Shown piece by piece: positions 12,707 to 24,700 of a stretch of DNA of 64,000 nt. Origin of the DNA: Trichoplusia ni (taxonomy: Eukaryota > Arthropoda > Insecta > Lepidoptera > Noctuidae). Below the pieces are notes generated by a model. That model was not told the origin of the DNA, ran no database searches, and saw nothing but the letters and a program-made list of their open reading frames with translations. The position numbers and the translations under genes are program-made. Numbering within the stretch: position 1 is the stretch's first letter; the number at the start of each line of letters is the position of its first letter. Location of the stretch: contig NC_039478.1 of NCBI RefSeq assembly GCF_003590095.1, positions 19,654,001-19,718,000 on the forward strand, written 5' to 3'.

Positions 12707-15700
12707 CTGCAAGCGATATTAACTTTGATCCTATGTGGCTCAACATTAAGCCCAGCCGGACGTGCTGGTTGTCGAGTACACTGTAAAAGTCTTCTGGACT
12801 TAAATACCTAATACAATAGTCTTGTGTCTGATCTCCCTCCGCTCTACGTCTTCGAGAGTCAAGCACAGAGTGCACCTATGTCCGTGTAAACACTCTTGCC
12901 CAGAACCCTTTTGAGCATGCTGTATCTATTGAAAGAAACCAATACTAAAACAAAACGATAACAGATCGCTTTGTTTTTGTATTGCTGTTGCATCGTAATG
13001 TGTATGTGTCGCACCTGGCGCATGCCCTCGCTGAGGAAGACGTGTCGCTTGCCGAGCGCCCAGCGCACGGCGGCGGGCGAAGCGGGCGCGGGCGGCGCGG
13101 CGGCGGCCTGCACTGCCCGCAGCACGCCGGCGCAGGCCGCGCCCGACTCGCGCTCGGCGCCGCGCCGCCAAAGCGCGCGGTAGCGCCCGCTGAACGCGCG
13201 GAACCGCATGCGGTGCGGGTATCCGCTGGCCATCAGTTGGGTCGTTTCTAAAATTTGCAACGCGCGCACCTGAAATCAAACAACAGTGGTTATACCGATT
13301 CGACACGACCACATGCTCGACATGGAGCGAGTTCGATCCTCTCATGGGACAGGCATAATAGGGTATTTAACTTAGCGCCTGTTTCACAATCCCCGAATAC
13401 TGGCTGTCTGGCAGATAAAATGAAAAATTGAATAAAATTCAATTGAATTGAAAAATTTTTCATTCTTTGCATCAAAAAACCTGTCAAGTAATTTAACGGG
13501 AACATACCTATTATTATGATTATGTGGCGTTAGTGGAACAAACCGTTCATTTAATTTAAAAAATATGTTTAGAACGTCGGAGAGATTTCAAAAAAAAATT
13601 GGATACGTAATTTTCATTTTATCGCATCATTAAGAGGTAAGGAAGATTGGTAGTATGGGCTTAAAGAAGTCGCTTGGATTGATTGAATCCCCTTAATTTT
13701 TAAATGAAAGTATACGTTCCTAATATTTTTCTAAGACTAAAAGAGATTTGTCAAATACCCTAATTGCAGTCCAAAATGATTTTGCCCAGTCTCTTAACAT
13801 CGCGGCACAAAAATTTTATGCTGATTATAATTGTACTAAAATCACAATACCTACTTGAAACTTAACGGATAGCCCAGTCGTTGATAATCACAATTCGCTA
13901 TGCTATTACGCTGTTCGCTTATTGGCTTGAAATGGAGTTACAATATTCTTTGCAAACCATGTGCCTACCTATGTAAAATTTAACGCCACCTAGTAGCTAA
14001 GGTATTAAGGTAGTAAGAAGTAAAGTAGGTGTAAAAAAGGTGTAACTAGAACAATGCATGCATTCTTATGAAATGGAAATGTTAGTTACTTGTCTCGCGA
14101 CGGTAGCGCGCTCGAACAGCATGGGCGTCTCAGTGGCGTTGGCGCGCAGGCAGCGCACGAAGTGCGGGCGCGCGTGCACCAGCGTGCGCAGCAGGTTGTC
14201 CAGCCGCGTGTGGAAGTCTTGTGTCAGCGTGGACGCCGCCGCCGCGTCCAGCGCCGCCGCCACCGTGGGCGACGCTCGGAACTGACCTCCCGTCGGTCCT
14301 CCTTGCGCTGCTAAAGCCTGTTAACATCGAAACAATTATTTTAGTCATCTTAAGTTCATGAATTAGAAAAATGTTTACTCAAAAAAAATTATAGACCTTC
14401 AATTCTGCGCCGAAAAGGTGAGTAGCAAATCCGAACTCGCATGTTCTATTGTCGAACGCAGCAAGCAAATCGTCTGGAACAGCATCGCGATTGGCCTCCA
14501 GAAAGTCGGCTGCGTCATATGATACCTCGCCTGCGTAGTGACGCACGGCGAACCGCCGCGGGTGGGGTGGTCGGGCCTCCGCTAACCTTGGATGACCTCT
14601 AAAGCAATTGATACCTAGGTTATAAACTGAAATTAATTTGATTTAACCTGATAAAAAGAGTAGGTATGTGATATGTCACCTATGCGCGGCCTTGATCCTG
14701 GTAACGTAGTGTTCGGGGGAGCCCCGAGCGGCGCACTCGGCGTCGAGAGCGGCCAACAGCCCACCGCGCAGCGACGACACCAGGTCGATACACGGCACGT
14801 TGTCCACGTAGTCCACCTCCAGGGCGCATGACACGCCTTCCTCGCGACACGACTCCGCCGACGACTTGAACACGTGCGTGTTGTAGAAGTGCTGCATCGT
14901 CTCGGCGCACAAGTTGGCGCACAGATGCTCGAGCCGACTGGGCGCCGCGTCCTCGAAGCCGAACATGTCCAGGATGCCCACGAATCCGTCGGTGGCGTGG
15001 CGAACGGCGTCGTTGAGCGCCGCCATGGAGCGAGCGCCGGCGCGGCCCCGAGCGCCTCCGCCGCCACTGCCGCCCGCTGACGACGCGCGTCTGGACGCGG
15101 CGTCTTGGTTGTGCACAGACTCGTTGGAGTCCGACGACAGCGTGCCTAGAGTGGAGCCGAGCCGCTTGAGGGAGTTGGCGCGGCGCACTATGGTGGCCAC
15201 CGTGCGGCAGTACAGCGCCTTGGCCAGCGCGTCGCGCGCGGCGGCGGCGGCGGGCGCGGTGGCGGGGGCGCGCGCGGGCGCGGCGCGGGCGCGGGGCGCG
15301 GCGCGGGACACGAGGCCGCGCAGCAGAGCGGGCGCCGCCACGCCCAGCAGCGCCGCCGCCGCGGCCAGCTCCGCTTCGCTGGTTGGCTCGGCAGAGCCGT
15401 CACCGCCTTCCGCGAATTGCACGTTGCCGAGCAATAGTACTGCGGCGAGAACGCGCACAACATCTAAAAACGGTATTCCGAGTATGACGAGGCAAGTCTT
15501 CCACGCATGGAATCGTGCTGCGTCTTCAGGCTCAGGTCTCCGGTGGTGTGCGGACGCCAGGTACCTGCCAAGCGAGAATTACAGACAAATAAGGCGTATT
15601 ACATCACGCATTTTTTTTTTCTAATGTGGTGCTCATGTTACATTATTAAACTGACCTGAGATCTTGAGATGAGTACCCTTCCAAATGAAGCTGAGCTCGC

Positions 15701-18700
15701 TCGTCCGGCGTCAGCCCTGCGAGCATCTGGTAGAATATATGATAATTGCGCTCGCCGGCAGGAGGGCGCACCACTCTGGTCTGGTCCAAGAAATAGCAGT
15801 GGATCTTCGTTCGGTAGAGCGCGCCATCAGTCACTTGCACCTCGATGAAGTGACCCTGTCAAGAAAAACATCAGATGAGTGATACGTTTCAATAGGACCG
15901 ATTATAAAAAATTAAAGTGCTGGTTGGCGAACTGACGATCCTGCTGGAGTGCGTGTTGGCGGGCGTGGCGGCCGTGCCGAGTGCGCGCAGCACGGTGAAG
16001 GCGGCGGCCAGGTGCTTGAAGGCGTCGGTCTCCGGCCCGCCTCCCGCTACGTCGAACAGCCGCCGTAGGAGCACCATGGAGGCGTACGTCTTGCCTGAAC
16101 CGGACACACCTGTCCACAACAAAGATTATTTTTCTCAGATACGCCAGGGAGAAGAGAGAAATCCGTAACTGTCACATTTCTTGCGGATGTTTTAATACCA
16201 AATTACGAATACACTAGAATAATAAAAAACTCTTAATATTTAAGAGTTTTTAGAAACAAAATATCTTAATATTTAATTTTAGGTGAATTAGTAGGATTTC
16301 ACGTACCTAAATTACATAATATCTTACTTACACAACAATTTCAGGACCAAGCTGCGCATTCAAGATTTTTGTTTGGCCAGTTTTTTTTTTTTGGCTCTTC
16401 AGATATTTCCCGATCCCAAAATAAAGCATCCTAAATCATCACCTAGGGCATCCAGAAAAATAAGTACTCAATACTCAATAATTTATTCCGGTCCATAATG
16501 AACATGAAGGTGAAATGAAACTACTTTTACGGATTTTATCGCGGTTTAATTTTAGATTTTAGTTCCCGACGTTTCGACACCTTTGCAGGTATCATGGTCA
16601 CGGGCAGAATCTAAAATAAAACCGCGATAAAATCTATCAATGTCTAACATTTGCGTCAACCTAAGAAACCACTAAGTACATGAAGGTCTTAAAAATATAA
16701 TGAAACAGAACTATTACGGACCCTGTCGGGCACAGCAATATCTTACGAGAGAGGAAGCAGTAATAGCCTTATATTTAAGTACAAGTCATCAGGGCCCCGA
16801 TTCTGCTATTTACAATGGCCGATGAATGCATGAAAATTGCCTTAAAATGACACACTTTTCGTATTCTCTTAAGCATTTTTTCCATTTGTGTATTTAGTAT
16901 GGGATGGTACACTCAAGGTCAATATAATGAATTTTCAATTATTGTGTTGGTACAAAGGTTAATAGAATAGAAATAATTTCAAATTTAATCCAATTGCCAT
17001 TCATTCATCGGCCCATTATAAATAGCAGAATCGGGGCCCAGTAGGAAGTTTAATTTGATACATTCAATAGAAAAAGCTACATACATACATTCAAAAGCGA
17101 TACCTGAGTGGGGTGGGCACGTGCGTACCTGAGAGTATGATAGCCTGCGGGTAGCCGCTGTCGGCCTGGTGGCGCACCGCGTCGTGCACGAGCCGCGCCA
17201 GCTCGGGCCGGTGCGCGCGCGCCGCCGTCAGCGTCAGTGCGTTACACGCATCCGTGTACGGATTCACGGCCACCAGAATAGGCCCAATCATCGTCTGAAA
17301 AATTAATTGACGCTTAGGTAATAATCATATTCTATTGTATTGGCTCCAAATATCTTGGATTCGTTTTGGTCGTTGGGAGAACTCACGTAGAACTTGTTGT
17401 GGTAGAAGCGAGCCTGTAGCGCGCGAACCACGGCGTCCTCGGTGAGCGGACCGCGCAGGTGGATGAGGTCCTCGACATCAGCGCCAGCGGGCCAGCCGCC
17501 ACCCCCCGCCGGCTTGGCCAGCGGCCAGCGGCTCTCTGCACATGCACATGTACATCATTTATACCATACATGCTCGTACGAAATGTCTGATACAGATATG
17601 AAGTAATGTAGGCTTCAACAGTTTGTGTAGGCGACATGATATTGATCCCTTTGTTACTAGTGTGTCATCGGAAAGCATGCTTAAGCCTTAACTTTTTCAA
17701 ATAAAAAAATATTTATATATTTATTTGTGTAATTAGCAACAACTCAAAAATATTATTAGTATAGCCGCTCCCATCCTGTACGCTCACATTCAAAATGTTT
17801 ACCTACTCCATTTCTATAAGCGAAGACTTCTTATTGCCTTTCTGTTGACTACGTTTAAGTTATCTTAGTTTTATGCAGCTGAAGTCTTGCGTGCATCAAA
17901 TAAATAAATAAATGTTATATTCAAAATTGATGTGACTAATAGACACCCACTCAATGCTGCGAAGTGTATCAGGAGAATTATCCAAAATTTGTTGTATCTT
18001 CCCAATTTTATGAAAATATTGTCAACCTAAGAATTGCATTTTATATTAAATACTTAATCAAAAATGATCGAAATAAAAAAAACATTATTCGTATCGCTTG
18101 TTGAAAATATTATTGTGAGTGTACCTGGCGGCGGCGGCAGCGTATGGTGAGGCGCGGGAGGCGGTGCGGGTGGCGAGGGCTGCGCGGGCGGCGGCGCCGG
18201 CGGCAGCAGGTGGGGGGCGCGCGGCGGCACGGCCGGCTGCCCCGCGCCGCTCGCGCCCGCGCCCCCGCTCGCGCCCCCGCCTGCACCCGCGCCCGCGCCA
18301 ACCAGCAGGTGGTTGCGCAGCGACACCAGGTCCGAGCTCAAGCACAGCAACCGCCGCTGCAGATGGACCGCTTCGTTTGATGAAGACGCGTCTGAAACGT
18401 ACATACATGCCAAATTTTATGATACTTTACACAGTAACTTTTAACTGGGCTGCTTTTGTAAGACGACTAAAAAATCACCGTGAATAATACGGTTAAGAAT
18501 CACCAATTCACTCATTAAAAGAAACTTAGGAATATCTTGATTAGTCATAATTTCATCAATATTCTCTTTCAGTAGTTTTCTCTTTAAATTATGTCCCCAC
18601 TCGAGTATGTTTGCGGACATTCGGTTATTTTGACAAAATTTCAGACCCATCAACTTTTTTTTCTTTTCCTTTTATTTAAGAATTTAAAATGCTCGACCGA

Positions 18701-21700
18701 TTCTACTAATCATGTATTGTACGCAATTGTAAATGCGAAGATAATTACTCGTACCTAGTCTTAATAAAAATGAACTTAGTTATGTACTAAGTACATAAAT
18801 ATAACTAAGCTATCTGGGAGGGTCTAGTTAAATGCCGCTCGTAAAGCCAAGCCAGCTAAACTTCGTCACACTGGCTTTGGGTAACTACTTATAATATGAC
18901 TGATACATTTCTACTTTAACATAAAGAAAGTTTCAATCACTTTTGTGTGTCTCTTAATGTCACTGAGGCACAGAGCAGCAATTCCCACGATCATTAAAAT
19001 GTACACTAGTCGTGAACAACCCCCACCATTACAATGAGATGGAAATTGTTGAAAAACAATTCATAAACCACTTGCCTTACATCATGTAAAAGCGGTTGAG
19101 CAGTGTCTGGTGGGAGTGGTGGGAGAGGCGGTGTGTCGCACACACGGCGGGACGGGACGTGTTGTGTGTGTGGGGGGGGTCGTAACCGGCTCCGTGGAGT
19201 GATGCAAGCGAAGCCTCCTTTTATTAGGCAGTGCAATGCAAGCAACCATCTATTTTGAAAAACTTTACCTCTGCACATTTTGTTCACTTTAAACAAACGT
19301 AAATACGACGGTTTTTTAACGTATCAAATCGAATCGTTTATTGCAATCCACGATAATAATATATATTGTTTACAGGTGACAGCATACAGAGACAATTACG
19401 GACCCGGTTTGGCGCAGCTAAATAACAGAGAGAGGGAGAGCGCTTTATTTATTTTCCTTGTTATTAGTTTCTTTATATTATTAATTTTAATTTCACAATT
19501 AACATCGCTTATTATTATTTTACTGTAAATATAAGAATATTAATGATTTAATAAAAACCACTAAAACTTTAGAATATACATTTAGATCAAAATGAACAGT
19601 TTATATTTGACTAGCTGTTCCGGCGAACTACGTACCTCCTAACAGTCGATACTAAAAATGCAGACAAAAATCATTTATTTTGCAACTTTTCCAAATGTAA
19701 TTTACACCATCCCATTCTAGACTAAAATTAAGCCAAATCGCTTCAGTCGTTCTCGAGTTTTAGCGAGACTAACGAACAACAATTAATTTTTAATATAAGA
19801 AAGAAGAAGATTGGCCGCTTTCCAGGCACTTTTAAAGTTAAAATAATGACTCTAGTTGCATACTACATAGATCTCTACTAAATATACTTATCCAATATTA
19901 TAAATAGGTGCCCCAATTCAAAAAATCCCTAAGTCCTAGTTAGGGATTTTCTGCACTAATAACACTGGTTGATCGGTGGTTTTTTCTCTATCGATACGTC
20001 AAACAATTTATTTGTTATGATATCCCTAAGTGTGTTTTTGAAAACTATAAAAATTAAACTTGACGATACTTTCAGTTCCAAAAATCCCCAAGTCCGTTAA
20101 ATCCCTAAGTCCGTAAGTTTTTACCGAAAAAGGACTAAATTTTAATCAAAATTACTATTGAATGCGAAAGTAACTGTCTGACAGACAGAGTTACTTATTA
20201 GTATTACTGTATTAGAACGGAAGTAGGGATATTACGTACTGTAATGTAAAATAGCTTTCTGATTCAGTATTGCTTTTATTTAAGAATAATATTCTGGGTT
20301 TATTTTGTTGTTTTATGTCTTCTGGCGCCATGAGATGTAAAGTGTAAAGCATATGAAAACGTTTAATTTTTGATTTTCCCCTCTGAATCTGTGCTTTTCA
20401 GTCTTTTAAACATAGAAGAGTCGCGCTCGAAATACCATCCGCGAAAACTACGCTTTGCCCGTTTTCTGTTTGGGAGAGAAGTCCTCCTTCTCTGGAGGTT
20501 TAACCAGCACGTATGAGCTGAGTTTCTTATGTTTTCTATTAAATTATTATAATAATGTCTTCAATTTAATGAATTGCTCTCTATCTTCAAACTATAGCTA
20601 CAAAGCAGTCATACGCCTCCCCACGTAATAAGGCTTAAGTACTTAGTAATATTTTAATGTAGGTAAGCCTTTTTCATTTCGAATTGTATCCATATTTTGT
20701 ATATTAAGTTTTATCATAATATCAAATCCCTCCTAGAATTCGTATATGCTGTGATCATTTTAAGATTCTTTAAGATCTTGTTTGAGTTTCAGATTATCTA
20801 AGAATGCAGGAGAGAATTCTGAAGATACATACTTTGAATTTCACCATTTGTTCCTAAATGTATTATTGCAGTGCCTTTATATATATTATAATATATATAT
20901 ATTTACCTATAATATATATTTATAACACTTGTGTTTTTTTCAAACCTTGCTGAAATAAAGACTTATAGAGATTCGGGATGTATCTAGTCAAAAGGTTTGA
21001 TAAAGTCATTACGAGTAATGTGCAGAGTACGCTTTACCGTATCTAGCCTGCACAATTTTCTTTCGTCTGAATAGGACATGCAAACACACTGTAGCATTAT
21101 CGTTATTTCTTCTCAAGTGGCTCAGTGGATAGGCGTGTGTCTCAAGTACCAGTTAACATTGTTAATGACATTTCATTCAATTTCATAGCACTGCGCAAAA
21201 ACAGCAGCGGCGCGAAGCGCGTGCGCTGCATGCGCGTGCGCACCTATGGCTTTTACTTTCAGCGCCGCGCTCCGGTGGAATGTCAACATCGCGCCGACGC
21301 AGTCTCCTCCCTGCTCTACGGCACTCGCGATGTAAAATCTCTTATGAAGCATTTAGCCTTTATTAGTGTAGGTATATTATATAGTAGTGTATTTATTACA
21401 GGCGTGTAAAGGGCTTTTTATTCAGAACTTAAAACGCGTTTATATTTAATCCCAGAGTGGTGGCGCGCGGCGGTGACCACCCAAATGTGTTAGTGTTTCT
21501 ACAGTTAGCAGAGCGCCCGGACTGTGGGGCGAGTTGCTTGGAAATACAAACGCTAAACACCTTCCCCACTCAACGCATTCTAGTAATTCTGCTAAAAGCG
21601 GCGGAAGCAAAAAAACGACATGAATTGAATATAATGAATACCACGTAAGCACTAAATCACACAGAGTCAATACCAAACACCAAGATCAAAGCAATATCAA

Positions 21701-24700
21701 TAGGTAAATGGGCTCGCAAATAAGTAGTGAGTCGAATCATATGGAATCCTGATACCTGCTCGACCGTGAGAACCACGAGTGCTGCTGAATCAGCGAACAA
21801 AAAACAGTGGAGCCGCGACCGTCGGCCGTGACTCGTGTGCCGAACTGGATTCGGTCGATGCAATTATCATACTCGCAGAAATATACCTTTACCAGCTTTA
21901 CCTCTTATTAACATCGAGTAGGTAGGTAACCCATTTTAACTGCCCGTCCCGACAGGTGAAAATAATATTCATACTCCATTTGTTGAATAACATTTTGTTT
22001 TCAAGACTATCCAAGATGGTTTACCTTTCTGAAGTTCCTACGTAAAACAATGGAACATAGTATTAGTAGCCACTGTAGCCAGTACTCATAGTCATAACAC
22101 GATTCAATTGTACACAATTCATCAGTAAAGGTATTGGCATTCAAGTTCGATGGGGATACCCAAAGAAAAACAACATTACTCTGCTTGTTTTAGGTAGTTG
22201 TCTAATAATTCTAGTGCTTCTTTGACGTGAGTAAACTACTATAAGGAGCTAGATTGCCGCCTTCGCGACGTCCGATGGATACTGCCGATTGAGAGCGGCT
22301 CCCGCAACACCGTGAGGTGCAAGTAGCGCTCAGAATATGAAAGCAGCGCGAGTGCTCCACGCTCCCGACACACTTTTGTAAGCTATAGAAAGTAGATTTG
22401 ACAAAGGAATCCTAAACCGACGCTAGCCCGGCACTGACTCACAAACCTGTCCGCGCATGTTGCGCGCGCCGACCGGCATGCGGCAGGGCCCGCACGCGCC
22501 CTCGCGGCTCTGCCAACCACACTCTTTACAAGAAGTACGATAACAGTACTGCCGCACCATCAGCTAATATCTATTTCAACTTATGGGTAGCAGTAAAATA
22601 AGCTATTTAACCCAGAACTTAATGGTTGGTGCTGTGTTTAATTGAGGGTTTTTACTGATAGAGTCTCATCAAAAGAATTTAAAACGGTTTCCAGATGGTA
22701 CAGTTACACACTGAATTTCAGATATTCCAAAATGATATCAACATCACATTCACAAAAATAAAAAGGTGACGTTTCCCTTTTAATAAAATCTGACCCTGCT
22801 GAGTCAACTATTTTTCGATATAACTGTTGATGTTAAACTGCTTTGAGGACTCTTTCGGTTCAGTCGACTATGCTGTAACAATCAGAGAGCTGTAAGATGC
22901 TTCGCTTCTCATATTCTCCTCGAAGGATTTAAGAATCAAAATTTAAAAATCAAAAGCCGTAGTCATAACTTTATTTACGTTAGCGTACATTACGTACTGA
23001 CAATTCAAAGGTATACGACTATACTATCAATAGTTAAAATTATAATCTATACTCTTATACTAATATATAAAGCTGAAAAGTTTGTTTGTTTGAACGCGCT
23101 AATCTCTGGAACTACGGGTTCAAATTGAAAAATTATTTTTGTGTTGAATAGACTACTCATTGAGTAGGTTTTAGGTTATATACCATCACGCTGCGACTAA
23201 TAGGGGCGAAGATACAATGGAAAATATGGAAAAAACAGGAAAAATTATTCATCTTCGAGGTCTTCCGTTCAAGTATTCATAACTTATATCTTCTAACCAC
23301 TCGGACGAAGTGGCGGGCAACAGCTATAATATAATCTTTAACAACACAGATCTGCTGTTAGCTATTTTATTCTGGTTTCGATCATAAGTTTATATCAAGA
23401 ATATAAGTAGTAAACAGTAATCTATACTAATATATAAAGCTGAAGAGTTTGTTTGTTTGTTTGTTTGAACGCGCTAATCTCGGGAACCACTGGTTCGATT
23501 TGAAAAAATCTTTTTGTGTTGAATAGACCTTTTATCGAGGAAGGCTATAGGCTAATTATAACATCACGCTGCGACTAATAGGAGCGAAGATACAATGGAA
23601 AATGGGGAAAATTCTAACCACGTGGACGAAGTCGCGGGCAACAGCTAGTTTAATATATAGTAAGTAGAGTATAAGCCCGCACATTTTTGAAACGCCTGAA
23701 AAAGGCTGATAGACTAAACTTCAATTATATGTATTTAACAACTGCTTTTTTTTGCGAATTTACCTTTACTTTGAGGAATTTAAACCATGCATCGCAGGGG
23801 TTCCAGGTCTGTATGGTGACCTTTACCACTCCACTCGGCTATCCTTGTCGTCATTGAGTATTTGTTTTCAGTATTCTCAACGCATATTACCACGCATACG
23901 AAGTCGCCCGCGACTTCGCTGCAGAGCCAATAAATTAAATTAGGGAAGGGCTGAATTAAATACTTGTAACGCTAAATTAATTTAGATTAAAAAGTATTAA
24001 CACCATTTTACAATAAAACTTACTGAAATAAGAGTTGTTTTAGAAAAAACATATTTCCGTAAAAAATATTAAACTGAATCAACCTTAAAAGATCATTGAG
24101 AAACGTTTCAGTCACACACGACTTTTACTTATATTCAACCGTAAACGCAACCAGTAACAAGATTGTTACCAAAAACTGACTATTTCTTATTGCTGCTCTG
24201 CTCCTCTTGATGATAGCGTACCTACTATCCCTAGTAGGTATCTATCACTATATTATAGACAGACTATGGACTATGAGAAAGGCTATGTCCTTTTCAAAGG
24301 ATTTTTCTCATTATTCAAAAAGAATATTAATTAGAAAGGCTGGATGACAGCCTACTTTTTGATTACAAAAAAATAATAACTATAATGTAACGTAACAAAA
24401 AATTGGTTTCACCTTTTTTCTTAATCTGTGCTGTAAGACGTAGCATTGTACTAAAGATTCTGAGTTCACAAGTGACTGAGATAGTAATGACAGATAGGTA
24501 TTGATATAGACGACCGATTCCCGCACATTGTATTCTTAGAAGTCACCAAAAACTTAAAGCTCAACTACCTAAATAGATAAGTTGCGAGTAAGGAACTACC
24601 AGTCTCGACCAAGAGTGGTCAAAGGGCAGGTTACAGTACCGCATAGTAAGGCAATGATTAATCTTCGGTACAAATGAAAGCTCCCTATGAGACGAGTCAT

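Noticed and set aside
19006..19296. Possible - strand myosin exon with donor gat|gtaagg
   Set aside because: It ends in phase 0 while myosin exon 2 needs one base, and exon 1 at 27,572 already joins exon 2 in phase with a continuous helix.
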